Of a stretch of DNA of 32,495 nucleotides, positions 7,325 to 17,286 are shown one piece after another; the first letter of the stretch is position 1, and every line of letters starts with the position of its first letter. Below the pieces are notes generated by a model, which worked only from the letters and a program-made list of their open reading frames with translations, was not told where the DNA came from and searched no databases. The DNA is from Clostridia bacterium (GTDB lineage: Bacteria; Bacillota; Clostridia; Christensenellales; Aristaeellaceae), in assembly GCA_017509255.1 (NCBI GenBank), contig JAFWQA010000021.1, positions 1 through 32,495 on the forward strand, in the 5' to 3' direction. A program made the translations under genes and the position numbers.

Positions 7325-7851
7325 GAGTTCTGATTCTGAACGGCAGTCCCCGTCCGAATGGCAATACAAAACAGATGATCCGAGCCTTCTGCGAAGGACT
7401 TGAGGAGGCCAGGCATGAATTTGACGAGCTGGATATCTGCCGAATGAATGTTCATGGGTGTCAAGCCTGCGAATACTGCCACGGAAAAGGAAACGGCCAG
7501 TGCGTACAAAAGGACGATATGGGAAAAGTGTATCACGCTCTTGGTGAAGCGGATATGCTGGTCATCGCATCGCCGATTTATTATCACGGTCTGACAGGAC
7601 AATTGAAGTGCTGCATTGACCGTTTCTATGCGGCACTCTATCCGAAAAAGCCCATGAAACTGGCGAAGGTCGCCATGCTGCTGGCTTCCGGTGACGCGGA
7701 TATGTATGATGGCGCCATGTTCTCCTATCGGGGAGATTTCCTGGATTATCTGGGGCTGGAAGACATGGGCGTGATCACGGCTCAGGCATATGCGCCTGAT
7801 ATACCGGCTGAAAAGATTGAAGAGATCAGAAGGTTCGGAGCGTCACTCTGA
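7321..7851 (+). CDS. Flavodoxin-like NAD(P)H-dependent FMN oxidoreductase
   Basis: The 176-residue protein starts with the flavodoxin-fold phosphate loop LILNGSPRPNGNT (4-16), followed by the Cys-rich segment HGCQACEYCHGKGNGQC typical of the iron-sulfur-flavoprotein-like family, and the flavin-contact motif ASPIYYHGLTGQLKCCIDRF. It probably binds FMN and passes electrons in the cytoplasm. The start overlaps the hydrolase stop by 4 bp. The spacing of the four Cys (C-xx-C-xx-C and a later C) could hold a cluster, but a plain reductase is also possible. Confidence 0.9.
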   Translation: MRVLILNGSPRPNGNTKQMIRAFCEGLEEARHEFDELDICRMNVHGCQACEYCHGKGNGQCVQKDDMGKVYHALGEADMLVIASPIYYHGLTGQLKCCIDRFYAALYPKKPMKLAKVAMLLASGDADMYDGAMFSYRGDFLDYLGLEDMGVITAQAYAPDIPAEKIEEIRRFGASL

Positions 7852-7882
7852 TCTTTTATGAAGGCGGTGAAAATCTCGAACG

Positions 7883-8860
7883 ATGAAAAGGCTGTGTTTT
7901 TTCCTGCTGTGTGCTATTCTTGTCATTACAGCGTCATGCGGGGTGGCTGAAACCTCAGACATCACGCCGCAGAATGCAGAAGTTCAGCAAACTGGTCCTG
8001 AAATGAGTGCGAATCAGGAGGCAGCGCAGGTGGGCGTATTCGATTTTGAAAACAGAACTGTATTGCTGAACAGCGGCTATACCATGCCCATCATGGGGCT
8101 CGGCACCTATGCGCTGGATCACGACACCTGCGTGAATTCCGTGATGACGCTCATCGCAAACGGCGGCAGGCTCATCGATACGGCCTACATGTACGGCAAC
8201 GAGGAAGCCGTCGGCGAGGGCGTCCGCCGGGCCATGGCGGAGTATGGCGTCCCCCGGGAAGAAATCTTTGTCATCACCAAGATCTATCCCAGTCAGTTCA
8301 GCAATCCGGAGGCGGCCATCGACATGGCACTGGAGAAGCTGAACATCGGCTATATCGACATGATGCTCCTGCACCACCCTGGCAGCAATGACGTCAAAGC
8401 CTACCTGGCCATGGAAAAGTATGTTGCTGAGGGGAAAATCCGCTCCCTCGGACTGTCGAACTGGTACATTAAGGAGCTGACGGATTTCCTTCCGCAGGTG
8501 AATATCATGCCCTCTCTGGTGCAAAACGAGATTCATCCCTATTATCAGGAGCAGGAGGTCGTGCCTTTCATTCAGGAGAAAGGCATTGTGGTGCAGTGCT
8601 GGTATCCCCTGGGCGGACGGGGCTATACAAAGCAGCTGCTGACGGATGAAACGATCACTGCCATCGCCAGCGCACACGGCGTATCAGCTGCGCAGGTCAT
8701 CCTTCGCTGGGATTTGCAGCGCGGCGTGGTGGTAATACCCGGCTCCTCCAATCCGGATCATATCCGGGAGAATCTCGACTTGTTTGGCTTTGAACTGACT
8801 CAGGAAGAAATGGATCAAATCGCTGCGTTGGATCGTGGCGAAAAGCATGACTGGTATTAA
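7883..8860 (+). CDS. Exported aldo-keto reductase (lipoprotein signal)
   Basis: The 325-residue protein carries a signal with a lipobox-like ending, VITASC (Cys19), then a Gln/Glu-rich linker to about residue 50, and a complete aldo-keto reductase barrel. The catalytic tetrad is visible: Asp99 and Tyr104 in DTAYMYGNE, Lys133 in ITKIY, His164 in LLHHPG. The NADP-phosphate region VVIPGSSNPDHIRENL is intact near the C-terminus. Such enzymes are normally cytosolic and need NADPH, so surface anchoring is odd. It starts 31 bp after the flavodoxin-like gene and may be the operon's last gene. A weak lipobox (T-A-S-C) leaves plain secretion possible. Confidence 0.88.
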   Translation: MKRLCFFLLCAILVITASCGVAETSDITPQNAEVQQTGPEMSANQEAAQVGVFDFENRTVLLNSGYTMPIMGLGTYALDHDTCVNSVMTLIANGGRLIDTAYMYGNEEAVGEGVRRAMAEYGVPREEIFVITKIYPSQFSNPEAAIDMALEKLNIGYIDMMLLHHPGSNDVKAYLAMEKYVAEGKIRSLGLSNWYIKELTDFLPQVNIMPSLVQNEIHPYYQEQEVVPFIQEKGIVVQCWYPLGGRGYTKQLLTDETITAIASAHGVSAAQVILRWDLQRGVVVIPGSSNPDHIRENLDLFGFELTQEEMDQIAALDRGEKHDWY

Positions 8861-9021
8861 TTTCCTGAATCAATAAACAGGCCCGCAAGCAGACGGAATT
8901 TGCAGAATTATTACCAAACTCGTGACAGTCATGCTTATCCCATCAAATCGCAGAACATCAGCATCTTGACGGGCTTTTGCAGATAACGTTGGAAGATTCC
9001 TTTCTAAACCCTGTTTCCAAG

Positions 9022-9073
9022 CCAAAAGGCGCTGGAAAGCACTTGTTTCAAGCCGCTTTCCAGCGCCTTTTGG
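9022..9073. terminator. Bidirectional terminator between convergent genes
   Basis: A perfect 19-bp inverted repeat, CCAAAAGGCGCTGGAAAGC (9022-9040) and its complement (9055-9073), has an inner CTTG-TTT-CAAG hairpin. A- and T-rich ends allow use by both the aldo-keto reductase transcript and the opposing GLUG protein transcript. The rest of 8861-9151 shows no gene. Confidence 0.85.
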
Positions 9074-9151
9074 ATATGGTCTGTTTTATCAGACTGTTCG
9101 CTTTCCGAAACAGGATCTCAGCTTGCTGTCCGTAAGTTGGATAGCTGCATT

Positions 9152-10897
9152 TCAATCCGCCTGAATCCAGATGATGCCCTGCATCAGAGCCTCCTGTGGA
9201 ACAGGACTGCCGTACTTCTCGATAACAGCTTCCACGTTAGAAGGAGCCACATAGCCCTCTGCGATCTGATACTCGCCGTTGTTGATCCAGCCCAGAGGCT
9301 GCCCGTCCAGCTCCGGCACGGTGCCGATGACCTTCTCCACGGTTTCACCGTTCAGGGTGACTGCAGTGGTGTTGCCGCTGGTGCCGCAGGCGGCAATGGG
9401 CGTGTACTGGAGGATCTGCAGCGCCCAGAAGGCGTCAAACCGGCCGGCCACGCTGCCCACAGATTCGCTGCCCTGTTCCGGATCCAGCGCGTTGGCCATG
9501 GAAATGGCCGCGTTGACCTTATTCTCAGTGGCTGTCATGTAATACTGGGAGCCGGTGAAGCCGCCTACGGCAACAGAAGCCTGACCCACGGGCTTGGCCA
9601 CGTTCACGCTGATTTCAGCGTCGACCGTGCAACCGGTGGAGGAGGTGTTGGATCCGCCCAGGCCGCCCACGTTGACAGTCAGCATTTCGTCTTCTGCCTT
9701 TTCGGAGATGTCTTGATGGTTCAGGGCCAGCTTCATGCCCTCAACCCGGCAGCCGGTGATGTTCGCGTAGTTTTCAGCGATCATGCCGCCCAGATAAACG
9801 GATCCGCCGTGGCTCTTCGCGGTGGTGACCGTGAGATCGATCTGGCCGCTGACGGCGCAGCTGCCCACGGTGCTGTTCCAGCCGCCGCCCTCCAGGCCGG
9901 CGACGGAGACATAGGCGGAATCCCGATGTTCTGCGGTGGCCTCGGTAGTCTCGACCCGGATGGTCACGTTGATGACCTGGATGTTCCGCAGCGTGGAGGC
10001 CATGTCGAAGGCCGCGATGGTACCCACATAGCAGAAACCGCCGTCATAGGCATGTTCCCCGGCCAGGTCGATCACGGCATCCTGCAGGATGAGATCGCTG
10101 ATGGACGCACCGGCGATGGCGCCGAACAGGCCAACGGTGCCGTCGCAGGTGACGCCGTCGTCATGCCAGACAGGAGTATCCTGATAGCCTGCGATGTCCC
10201 GGGCAGCAGAATTCAGGGTCAGGCCGGAGATGGTGTGTCCGCTGCCCAAGAGGGTCCCGCGGAAAGCATAGGTCCACCAGGCGGTCTCGAACAGCTCATA
10301 GTTTTTGAAATAGCAGCCCACGGGGATGAAGGCGAAACCGCTCATGTCAATGTCGGCTGTCAGCTTATAGGCGCCGTAGAGGTCGTTGGCCATGGCCTGC
10401 AGCGCTTCGGGGCTGTCAATGGCCTTGGGCTGCACCCAGCGGGCATAGAGGCGCACCTGTCCGTTCTCATCGGCATAGGGCGTCAGGTCCATCACTTCAT
10501 CGGGGGCCTGCATGGCCTGACCGAAGGGGCTGGCCTTGTGGCCCGGCAGCCAGAGGAAGGGCGAGACACCGTTGATGAGGTCGGCCTCAGTCACATCGGC
10601 TTTGGTCTGCCAGCCGGCAAAATACCAGCCCTCCCGTGCAGGCACCGGCAGATCGACGGAAAGCACGCCGTCTTCTGCAGGGAATACAGCCGGCTTTTCC
10701 TCGGTCACGGGCTGCCAGTTGGCGTCGTAGCCCGTGGTGGTATAGACGTAGGTCTCGTCGTCGGTCAGGTCGGGAGTGGTGTTCAGGTCGAAGGTCACGG
10801 TGATGGACGCCGTGCCTTCTTCAGCCAGAACGGGGAAAACGGCCAGACTCAGGGTCAGGGCCAGCAGGATCGCCAGCAGCTTGCGAACGGTTTTCAT
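9152..10897 (-). CDS. Secreted GLUG-repeat surface protein
   Basis: This 581-residue protein has a Sec signal (MKTVRKLLAILLALTLSLAVFPVLAEE). A Listeria-Bacteroides-type module follows (AREGWYFAGWQTKADVT to VRLYARWVQ, about 80-170), then several GLUG-type repeats: SGHTISGLTLNS, GLFGAIAGASISDLILQD, VGTIAAFDMASTLRNIQV and GGMIAENYANITGCRVEG. GLUG repeats occur in surface proteins that bind mucin, host or polysaccharide. The start at 10897 follows GAAGGAGG; the upstream frame to 10942 is not needed. It lies 61 bp after the GH78 gene on the same strand, so it may be the last gene of the rhamnoside operon and help hold substrate. Confidence 0.85.
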   Translation of the reverse strand: MKTVRKLLAILLALTLSLAVFPVLAEEGTASITVTFDLNTTPDLTDDETYVYTTTGYDANWQPVTEEKPAVFPAEDGVLSVDLPVPAREGWYFAGWQTKADVTEADLINGVSPFLWLPGHKASPFGQAMQAPDEVMDLTPYADENGQVRLYARWVQPKAIDSPEALQAMANDLYGAYKLTADIDMSGFAFIPVGCYFKNYELFETAWWTYAFRGTLLGSGHTISGLTLNSAARDIAGYQDTPVWHDDGVTCDGTVGLFGAIAGASISDLILQDAVIDLAGEHAYDGGFCYVGTIAAFDMASTLRNIQVINVTIRVETTEATAEHRDSAYVSVAGLEGGGWNSTVGSCAVSGQIDLTVTTAKSHGGSVYLGGMIAENYANITGCRVEGMKLALNHQDISEKAEDEMLTVNVGGLGGSNTSSTGCTVDAEISVNVAKPVGQASVAVGGFTGSQYYMTATENKVNAAISMANALDPEQGSESVGSVAGRFDAFWALQILQYTPIAACGTSGNTTAVTLNGETVEKVIGTVPELDGQPLGWINNGEYQIAEGYVAPSNVEAVIEKYGSPVPQEALMQGIIWIQAD

Positions 10898-10958
10898 GGG
10901 GTTGCCTCCTTCTCTCTTCGGGATGTATTCCCGATTGTTCATTTTTCAGGGTTCCGGC

Positions 10959-13490
10959 TCACAGTTCGACCGTGTATGCTCCGGCCCGGTATTCGGCCTC
11001 CTCGGAGCCGGGCAGCATCACTGTTGCCGTACAGCCCGCCGGGACTGTGAAAGTGTACGTGGTCTTCCCATCCTTCTTCTCCCAGCCGCACTCCACTGTG
11101 CCATAGATGCTGTCATACTTCAGCCGGGCATGAGTCAGATGTCCGCCGGGCCGGGGCACGATGACGAAGTGGTTTTCCCCGTCCACCCGGACGCCGCAGC
11201 AGGTATCAAACAGCCATTCGCACACCGCACCCTTGGAGTAATGGTTCAGGGAACAGATGCCGCTGTCGGACTTCGGCCCCTCCCAGCCTTCCCAGATGGT
11301 ACGTGCGCCGGCCTTGGGCATGGACAGCCAGCCGGGGATATCCTCGTTTTCCAGCAGGCGGTAGGCGTATTCGATGTCCAGATCCGCCAGCACATAGAGG
11401 ATCAGCGGGGTAGAGAGGAAGCCGGTGCCCAGCCGCCAGCCGTAGTTGTCCAGCGCTTGAATCAGGCGCTTTTTTGCAAAGGCAGTCTGTTCCCCGTTCA
11501 GCAGATCCATGTACAGGGGACGCACCAGCTTGGCCTGCCGGTCGGTGTCCAGGGTGAAGCGGGGCTTGGTGACCATCTCCTGATAAGCCCGCCTCGCGCC
11601 CTCGCTGTACTCCCGCAGCAGGGGGATCGGCTCCGTCTTGCCCAGCAACTCGCAGATCTCTGCCATGATGCCCAGTACCCAGGCGGTATAGGCGGTGGAT
11701 TCCTCCGGATGCGGCTCGGCGAAGTCCGTCCACACGAAGGACCGCACGTCGTTGGGCTCCGCCCACTCGCCATAGCTCTGCCCGGCGTTGACGGCGTATT
11801 TTCGGTTTTCCCTGGAGATGCCCAGGGGCTTGGCATAGATGCCTCCCCATTTTCCGCAGCGGGAGATCATGAACTTCGCATAGCGCAGCATGTTTTCGAA
11901 ATTGTCCTCGAGAATCCGCCGGTCGCCATACTTCTGATAAAAGCGCCAGGGCATCAGGATGCCCACATCCGCCCAGCCCACGGAGCCGTTCATGGGGGCC
12001 ATGAACCAGTCTTCATTGGCGTAGGGTGCGATCTGGGGCAGCTTGCCGTTCTTCCATTGACGATCAAAGACATCCCGCAGATGCTTCTGGGCAAAGGCCG
12101 CGTAGTCCGCCAGATAGCTGGCGGTGCCGAAGAACACCTGGCTGTCGCCGGTCCAGCCCATGCGCTCCCGGGTGGGGCAGTCGGATGGAATGTCCACGGA
12201 GTTGGATTTCAACGACCAGGTTGTCGCTTCCACAAACTGATTGATCAGCGGATTGGAGCAGCTGAACGTCGCTGTGAAGGGAAAATCCGAGTACAGGGCG
12301 ATCTGCGTAAAATCATCAAGCTCAAAGGGAATGTCCGTCTCAATCAGGGCGTACTGGAAGCCGCCGTAGAAGAAGGTGGACTTATACTCATTGAGCCCTT
12401 CCCGGCAGGTGTATGTGAATTCCTGCAGGGGCGAGGCCTTGCCACGGGTAACGCACTGGATGTTCTTTTGCGTGAATTCGCCGGCGTCGTCCAGCATTTC
12501 GCCCAGGCGGATGTGGATCTGCTGTCCCTTGTGTGCGTTCATTCGGAAGCTCAGGTACCCACACAGATTCTGCGGGAACTTCAACACGGTTTTCCCGCTG
12601 GGCGTGGTGATCTTTTCAATGGGCTTGAAGCGCTCATGCTCCGTCACAGACACATTGTTGGAAGCGGCCAAATTGGCAGTGAAATCGCAGACCTTCGCCC
12701 TGCCGGCATATGAAGGAACAAGGTTCGCGTCCACGATTTCCCCATCCTCATTGTCGGCAAAACGGATCGGGCCGTCATTGCTCCACTGCCAGCTGCCGTC
12801 GGTGATTACAGTCTGCACGCTGCCGTCCTCTGCGGTGATCTCCAGCTGGGCAATGAGCCGGGTCACCGTGCCGTAGGTGCAGGTGCGGCCCTTGGCCCCG
12901 CTGGAGCCACGGTACCAGCCGTCTGCCAGCTGAGCGGTCAGTACGTTCTTGCCCTCCCGCACAAGTTCTGTTACGTCATAGGTCTGATACTGGATGCGCT
13001 TGTGATAATCGGTGGAACCGGGGGCCAGAATGAAATCACCCACCCGCTGCCCGTTGATGCGGGCCTCGTACACGCCGCAGGCGGAGATGTACAGCCGGGC
13101 CTTCCGGATGGTCCCTGTGTCAAACACCTTCCGGAAGCAGTCCACGGGATAGCATTTTTTCCGGCTGGGCCGGTAATCCCCGGTGATCCATTGGGCCTTC
13201 CACTCCTGGATACCTATCTCGAAGAAGGCGGGCTCGCTCCATTCGCCGGGCACATCGTGTTCATCCCACAGACGGACCTTCCAGGTCACCCGCTCCCGGT
13301 CCTCGAGGGGCAGGGGATAATCCGCGTGCATGGAGGAGAAAAGGACCTTGCCGCTGTCCCACTGATCGCAGACGATCCGGTATGCGGTCTGGCGCATGCC
13401 GCCCTCGCAGTTCCAGAAGAGGCGGGGGTACTGCAGGTCGATGCCCTGCGGGTCGGTCAGGTATTCGGTCTTCAGTCGAACGGCTTTCAT
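10959..13490 (-). CDS. GH78 alpha-L-rhamnosidase
   Basis: The 843-residue protein has the Clostridia GH78 layout: beta-sandwich domains (about 1-400, with WKAQWITGD and the [24 protein letters not shown] jelly-roll), the (alpha/alpha)6 barrel, and a C-terminal beta-sandwich. The acid motif reads [14 protein letters not shown], with Asp437, Glu442 and Asp449 at positions known to be needed in the family, and TIWEGWEG carries the later Glu. It releases terminal L-rhamnose from plant glycosides or glycans. No signal peptide, so it acts in the cytoplasm on imported substrate. ATG at 13490 overlaps the transporter stop (ATGA). The same frame is open upstream to 14090, but that part is a shadow of the transporter. 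Confidence 0.93.
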   Translation of the reverse strand: MKAVRLKTEYLTDPQGIDLQYPRLFWNCEGGMRQTAYRIVCDQWDSGKVLFSSMHADYPLPLEDRERVTWKVRLWDEHDVPGEWSEPAFFEIGIQEWKAQWITGDYRPSRKKCYPVDCFRKVFDTGTIRKARLYISACGVYEARINGQRVGDFILAPGSTDYHKRIQYQTYDVTELVREGKNVLTAQLADGWYRGSSGAKGRTCTYGTVTRLIAQLEITAEDGSVQTVITDGSWQWSNDGPIRFADNEDGEIVDANLVPSYAGRAKVCDFTANLAASNNVSVTEHERFKPIEKITTPSGKTVLKFPQNLCGYLSFRMNAHKGQQIHIRLGEMLDDAGEFTQKNIQCVTRGKASPLQEFTYTCREGLNEYKSTFFYGGFQYALIETDIPFELDDFTQIALYSDFPFTATFSCSNPLINQFVEATTWSLKSNSVDIPSDCPTRERMGWTGDSQVFFGTASYLADYAAFAQKHLRDVFDRQWKNGKLPQIAPYANEDWFMAPMNGSVGWADVGILMPWRFYQKYGDRRILEDNFENMLRYAKFMISRCGKWGGIYAKPLGISRENRKYAVNAGQSYGEWAEPNDVRSFVWTDFAEPHPEESTAYTAWVLGIMAEICELLGKTEPIPLLREYSEGARRAYQEMVTKPRFTLDTDRQAKLVRPLYMDLLNGEQTAFAKKRLIQALDNYGWRLGTGFLSTPLILYVLADLDIEYAYRLLENEDIPGWLSMPKAGARTIWEGWEGPKSDSGICSLNHYSKGAVCEWLFDTCCGVRVDGENHFVIVPRPGGHLTHARLKYDSIYGTVECGWEKKDGKTTYTFTVPAGCTATVMLPGSEEAEYRAGAYTVEL

Positions 13491-15013
13491 TCGGCAGTCC
13501 TCCTGGCCTTGATCTCCTCCTGCTCCCTGGCGATGTTCTTCTCCACGTTGATGAACCACAGGATCACGGCCAGGATGATGCCGGTGAACACCTCCAGCCC
13601 CACGAAGGCGAAGGAGATCACCCAGTTGACGGAAGCGGGCTGCTGCAGAGCCACGGTCAAAACGCCGTCCACCGCGGGCTTCAGGCTTTCCAGCGCCACC
13701 TGGGCAGTCAAGCCGTTTGCCGCCAGTGTTGCGGCCGCAGCCTCCGTGCTCTCTGCCGCGATGGGCGCGATATAGCCCGCACCGGCCAGCATCCAGTTGA
13801 ACACACCGGTCATGATGCCCACCATAGCAACGGCGATGATGTTGTAGATGGACATGGCCGCGCCATCCGCCCGGATACGCTTGCTCCATTCCAGATGATC
13901 CAGACAATCTGCAAACAAGGCCATGAACACATAAGCACAGGGCAGGCCGCCAATGTTCTTGATGAACTGCCCCACAAGCACGATGACCAGATTCGTGGGG
14001 AACAGCCAGCAGATCAGGCTGCCCAGGGCATAGAGCAGGAAGCCCACCATGGTCACATTGCGCTTGCCGAATTTCTTGGCCAGGGGCCATACGGCGAAAA
14101 TGCCGATGCCCATGGGTACGCCGCCAATCACCGAGACCAGCATCTGGGTGATGCCGTCGTTGTAGGTGCCCAGCACATAGTTGCAGTAATAGACAAGCCC
14201 CAGATTCTTGAGGGTGGTGCCGATGGTGTAGACCAGGAAGTAGACATACATCAGCACCATGTATTTATCGGAGAAGATGATTCTCATCTGCTGCCGGAAA
14301 GTAAGCCGTCCGCCGTCATCCTCCGCGGAGGCTTCCTCCGTGACGCGTTCCTTGGTGAAGAAGTATTCCAGCAGCGTCAGGGGCAGGGCGATGATGGCCA
14401 GGATGGACATCAGGGTGATCCACTTGGACTTGTCCACGCCGATCATGGGCATGATCACCATGGGGAAGACCAGCGCCACCAGAATGCCGCTCATCATGAT
14501 GGTGGTGATCTGGTTGAATACGGAGAGACCGCCCCGGGCGGTGCCGTCCCGGGTGGAGAGCGGCACCATCAGGTTGTGGCTCATATTGAAGATCGTGTAG
14601 GCGAAGGAGTAGAACAGGTTGTAGCTGAGCATCACCCAGAGGGCCTTCACCGTGTCATTGGCCTCCGGAACGGTGAAGAGCAGGATGGCGGAGATGGTCA
14701 CCAGCGGCGCGGACAGCAGCAGCCAGGGACGCGCCTTGCCCTCCTTCGTCCGCGTCCGGTCGATGATCTGCCCCATAAGGATGTTGGTGACGGCGTCGAT
14801 CACCTTGGACACGATGGGGAAGACCGTCAGGAACAGGCCGCCCCACAGCGGCGTCAGGTTCAGTACGTCGGTGTAGTACACGTTCAGGTAGGTGGCCAGC
14901 ACGGCGTTGAGCAGCAGGGCGCCGGCAGGGCCCAGCAGGTAACCCAGCCATTTCTCGCTTTTCGTGACCTGTTCCGAATGGATCCGGCTTGCGGGCAGAG
15001 ACAAACGGCTCAT
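13487..15013 (-). CDS. GPH-family glycoside/cation symporter (MFS)
   Basis: A 508-residue membrane protein with about 12 hydrophobic segments. The family signature is present: [36 protein letters not shown] after helix 2. It resembles the MelB/XynP/YicJ transporters that bring oligosaccharides in with Na+ or H+. A long polar loop rich in Ala, Thr and Glu lies before the last helix (about 410-465). It starts 3 bp after the GH3 stop, with AGGAGG inside the GH3 end, and ends overlapping GH78, so import and hydrolysis are coupled. The likely substrates are rhamnosyl-glucosides. Confidence 0.93.
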   Translation of the reverse strand: MSRLSLPASRIHSEQVTKSEKWLGYLLGPAGALLLNAVLATYLNVYYTDVLNLTPLWGGLFLTVFPIVSKVIDAVTNILMGQIIDRTRTKEGKARPWLLLSAPLVTISAILLFTVPEANDTVKALWVMLSYNLFYSFAYTIFNMSHNLMVPLSTRDGTARGGLSVFNQITTIMMSGILVALVFPMVIMPMIGVDKSKWITLMSILAIIALPLTLLEYFFTKERVTEEASAEDDGGRLTFRQQMRIIFSDKYMVLMYVYFLVYTIGTTLKNLGLVYYCNYVLGTYNDGITQMLVSVIGGVPMGIGIFAVWPLAKKFGKRNVTMVGFLLYALGSLICWLFPTNLVIVLVGQFIKNIGGLPCAYVFMALFADCLDHLEWSKRIRADGAAMSIYNIIAVAMVGIMTGVFNWMLAGAGYIAPIAAESTEAAAATLAANGLTAQVALESLKPAVDGVLTVALQQPASVNWVISFAFVGLEVFTGIILAVILWFINVEKNIAREQEEIKARRTAE

Positions 15014-15016
15014 GGT

Positions 15017-17146
15017 TCATTCCTCCTTCGGCAGCGTGGGTGTTTTGATGGGAGACAGGAAGGCCTTTGCGCCTTTGATCAGGCGGCCGTTGGCCAGGTT
15101 TACGAAACCTTCGGCGAAATTCCAGGGGAACGATTTCCCGGCTGACATGGACATGGAGCGCAGCGAGTTGCTCTCCAGGATCCGTTTCAGGAACAAGGCG
15201 CCTTTGCGCGTGTTGTCTTTCTCAGGCCCGTCCGGCATCTTTTCCGCCTGCTTCATCTGCTTATGGGCCGCGGAGAGCACCGCGTTGAACAGGATGCGGC
15301 CCATGAAGGTCTGCTGCAGGTCAGAGAAGCGGGATTCCGTCGTGATAGGGTATTTCGCAGGCAGAGGCGGAACGGTGTATGTATCCGGGTACACCGTTTC
15401 ATCCTCCGGTTCCACGGTGATGGAGACCGTCCGGCTTTCCCCGGGCTGCAGATACACCTTCCGGAAACCCCGCAGCTCGCCGTCCACATACAGCTGCGCG
15501 ACCTCGCCGCCAAAGCGGCTGCCGGTGTTGGTGATGGTTTGGGTGCAGGTATTTCCATCCTTCTGCCACTTACTGCGGCTGAAGGTCGTATAGCTCAGCC
15601 CATGGCCGAAGGGATAGCGCACGGGAATGCCGTGCTTCTGGTAATAGCGGTAGCCCACCTCTGTCCCCTCGGCGTACACCTCCTGCAGGGTCTGGCCGAA
15701 GCTCTCATGGCCGGGCACGTCCTCATAGCGAAGAGGCCAGGTTTCGGCCAGCTTTCCGCTGGGGTTTTTCTCCCCGAAGAGCAGCTGCGCCGTGGCCTCG
15801 CCGCCGTTCTGGCCCGGCAGGAACATGTTCAGGATGGCGCTGACCCGGTCGTTGAAGGGCAACTCCACCACACCGCCGCCGAAGAGGACAATCACGACCT
15901 TCTTGCCTGTGGCAATCATCTCATCGATCAGCCTCAGCTGTTTTTCCGGCAGGCGCATGTTCTCCCGGTCGCAGCCCTCGGACTCGTATTCATCCGTCAG
16001 CCCGGCGAAGACGAGAATGGTGTCACACTCCGCCAGGGGAACACTCCGGATGCCGCGCTGCTGGAAGGCAGCCTTCACCGTGGTCACCCGGGTGGGATGG
16101 ATCATGGAACTGCCCGCGCCCTGATAGCGCATGTTCTCAAAGAGCTCACCCGTGATGTGCAGTTTTCCCGTGCCCGTCAGAGGCAGGACGCCGTCGTTCT
16201 TCATGAGCACGGCGCAGTCGGCGGCGATCTCCGCTGCCAGGGCATGGTGGGCATCCCAATCCATGGGCGTTTCATCCGCAGGCTGCACATACCGTTCAAT
16301 CCAGCGCAGGATGTTCCGACAGGCTTGATCCAGGTCTGCCATGGGCAGGCTGCCCTCCGCCACCGCGTCCAGAATCCGGCGGCGACAGATCGCGGTGTCG
16401 CCCGGCATTTCCAGGTCGAGGCCGGCCTTCACGCCCGCCACCCGGTCATGGGTTGCGCCCCAGTCGGTCATCACTGCGCCGTCGAAACCCCATTCCTTTC
16501 GAAGCACTTCGGTGAGCAGCCACTTGTTTTCCGAGCAGTACACGCCGTTGATCTGATTGTAGGCGCACATCAGCGTGGCGGGACGGGCATGCTTCACAAT
16601 GTATTCGAAGGGCTTCAGATACAGATTGCGGATGGTGTTTTCCGACGCCACCGAATTGCCCATGAAGCGATAATTTTCGCTGCTGTTCATGGCGAAATGC
16701 TTCACGGAAACACCCACGCCTTGGCTCTGAACACCCTCCACTTCAGCAGCGCCCATGACGCCTGCCAACAGAGGATCCTCGGAAAAATATTCAAAATTCC
16801 GCCCGCATAGGGGATTCCGCTTGATGTTCACCCCGGGACCCAGCAGGGTGTGCACACCATAATGACGGCATTCTCTACCGATGGCCGCACCCATCTTTTT
16901 GAGATTATCCGGATTCCACCCGGAGGCAGTCGTCACTGCTGTGGGGAAGGCCGTGGCCGGTTCGCTTTTGCTGATGCCGTTGTCTCCGCCCTCTGTCTGC
17001 TTCCGAAGGCCATGCGGGCCGTCTGACATGCAGAGAGACGGAATCCCCAATCTCGGGACGGGATTGGTATACATGAAGTCAGTGCCTGATACCAGCGCTG
17101 CTTTTTCTTCAACGGTCATCTGTTTCAGAATGCTTTCAATATCCAT
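15017..17146 (-). CDS. GH3 beta-glucosidase
   Basis: The 709-residue protein has the GH3 N-domain (MSDGPHGLRKQ at 40-50; GPGVNIKRNPLCGRNFEYFSEDP; SVKHFA at 147-152; nucleophile Asp228 in VMTDWGATHD), the GH3 C-domain (VLFGGGVVELPF, GQNGGEATAQLLFG) and a fibronectin-like domain (GEVAQLYVDG, GFRKVYLQPGESRTVSI). About 110 residues with a helical SMSAGKSFPWNF stretch follow. It removes beta-glucosyl residues from oligosaccharides in the cytoplasm. The ATG at 17146 follows GAGGAGG; the frame above it is not used. First gene of the rhamnoside operon, divergent from AraC. Confidence 0.93.
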   Translation of the reverse strand: MDIESILKQMTVEEKAALVSGTDFMYTNPVPRLGIPSLCMSDGPHGLRKQTEGGDNGISKSEPATAFPTAVTTASGWNPDNLKKMGAAIGRECRHYGVHTLLGPGVNIKRNPLCGRNFEYFSEDPLLAGVMGAAEVEGVQSQGVGVSVKHFAMNSSENYRFMGNSVASENTIRNLYLKPFEYIVKHARPATLMCAYNQINGVYCSENKWLLTEVLRKEWGFDGAVMTDWGATHDRVAGVKAGLDLEMPGDTAICRRRILDAVAEGSLPMADLDQACRNILRWIERYVQPADETPMDWDAHHALAAEIAADCAVLMKNDGVLPLTGTGKLHITGELFENMRYQGAGSSMIHPTRVTTVKAAFQQRGIRSVPLAECDTILVFAGLTDEYESEGCDRENMRLPEKQLRLIDEMIATGKKVVIVLFGGGVVELPFNDRVSAILNMFLPGQNGGEATAQLLFGEKNPSGKLAETWPLRYEDVPGHESFGQTLQEVYAEGTEVGYRYYQKHGIPVRYPFGHGLSYTTFSRSKWQKDGNTCTQTITNTGSRFGGEVAQLYVDGELRGFRKVYLQPGESRTVSITVEPEDETVYPDTYTVPPLPAKYPITTESRFSDLQQTFMGRILFNAVLSAAHKQMKQAEKMPDGPEKDNTRKGALFLKRILESNSLRSMSMSAGKSFPWNFAEGFVNLANGRLIKGAKAFLSPIKTPTLPKEE

Positions 17147-17201
17147 GGGATGCCTCCTCGCACGACATGGAAAGAACAAACTTTTGCGGCGGTTTGATTG
17201 T

Positions 17202-17253
17202 ATAATAAACTCTTACCAAAAGTCTTGCAGAATTGTGATATTCAATATATAAT
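17202..17253. promoter_or_regulatory. Back-to-back divergent promoters sharing a -35 box
   Basis: For the AraC gene: TTGCAG (17225-17230), 17 bp, TATAAT (17248-17253) on the plus strand. For the GH3 operon on the minus strand: CTGCAA (17230-17225, the same six bases), 17 bp, TATTAT (17207-17202). The poor minus -35 fits activation by AraC, and the overlap means only one promoter can be occupied at a time. Confidence 0.65.
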
Positions 17254-17286
17254 TGTATCGTCTTAACACAGAAGGGTGGGAATATA

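Noticed and set aside
9137-11050. 637-codon plus-strand open frame
   Set aside because: Antisense to the GLUG protein; no ribosome site, His/Gly/Ala/Val-rich composition typical of a GC-rich shadow.
10776-12713. 645-codon plus-strand open frame
   Set aside because: Antisense to the GH78 gene, which has catalytic motifs in its own frame; no domain recognisable.
13491-14090. Extension of the GH78 frame upstream to 14090
   Set aside because: The added 200 residues overlap the transporter and read as low-complexity Gly/Arg/His; the ATG at 13490 with ATGA coupling is the real start.
13382-15145. 587-codon plus-strand open frame rich in His, Gln and Asp
   Set aside because: Shadow of the GPH transporter; composition reflects the complement of membrane codons.
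15263-16810. 515-codon plus-strand open frame
   Set aside because: Antisense shadow of the GH3 gene without start signals.
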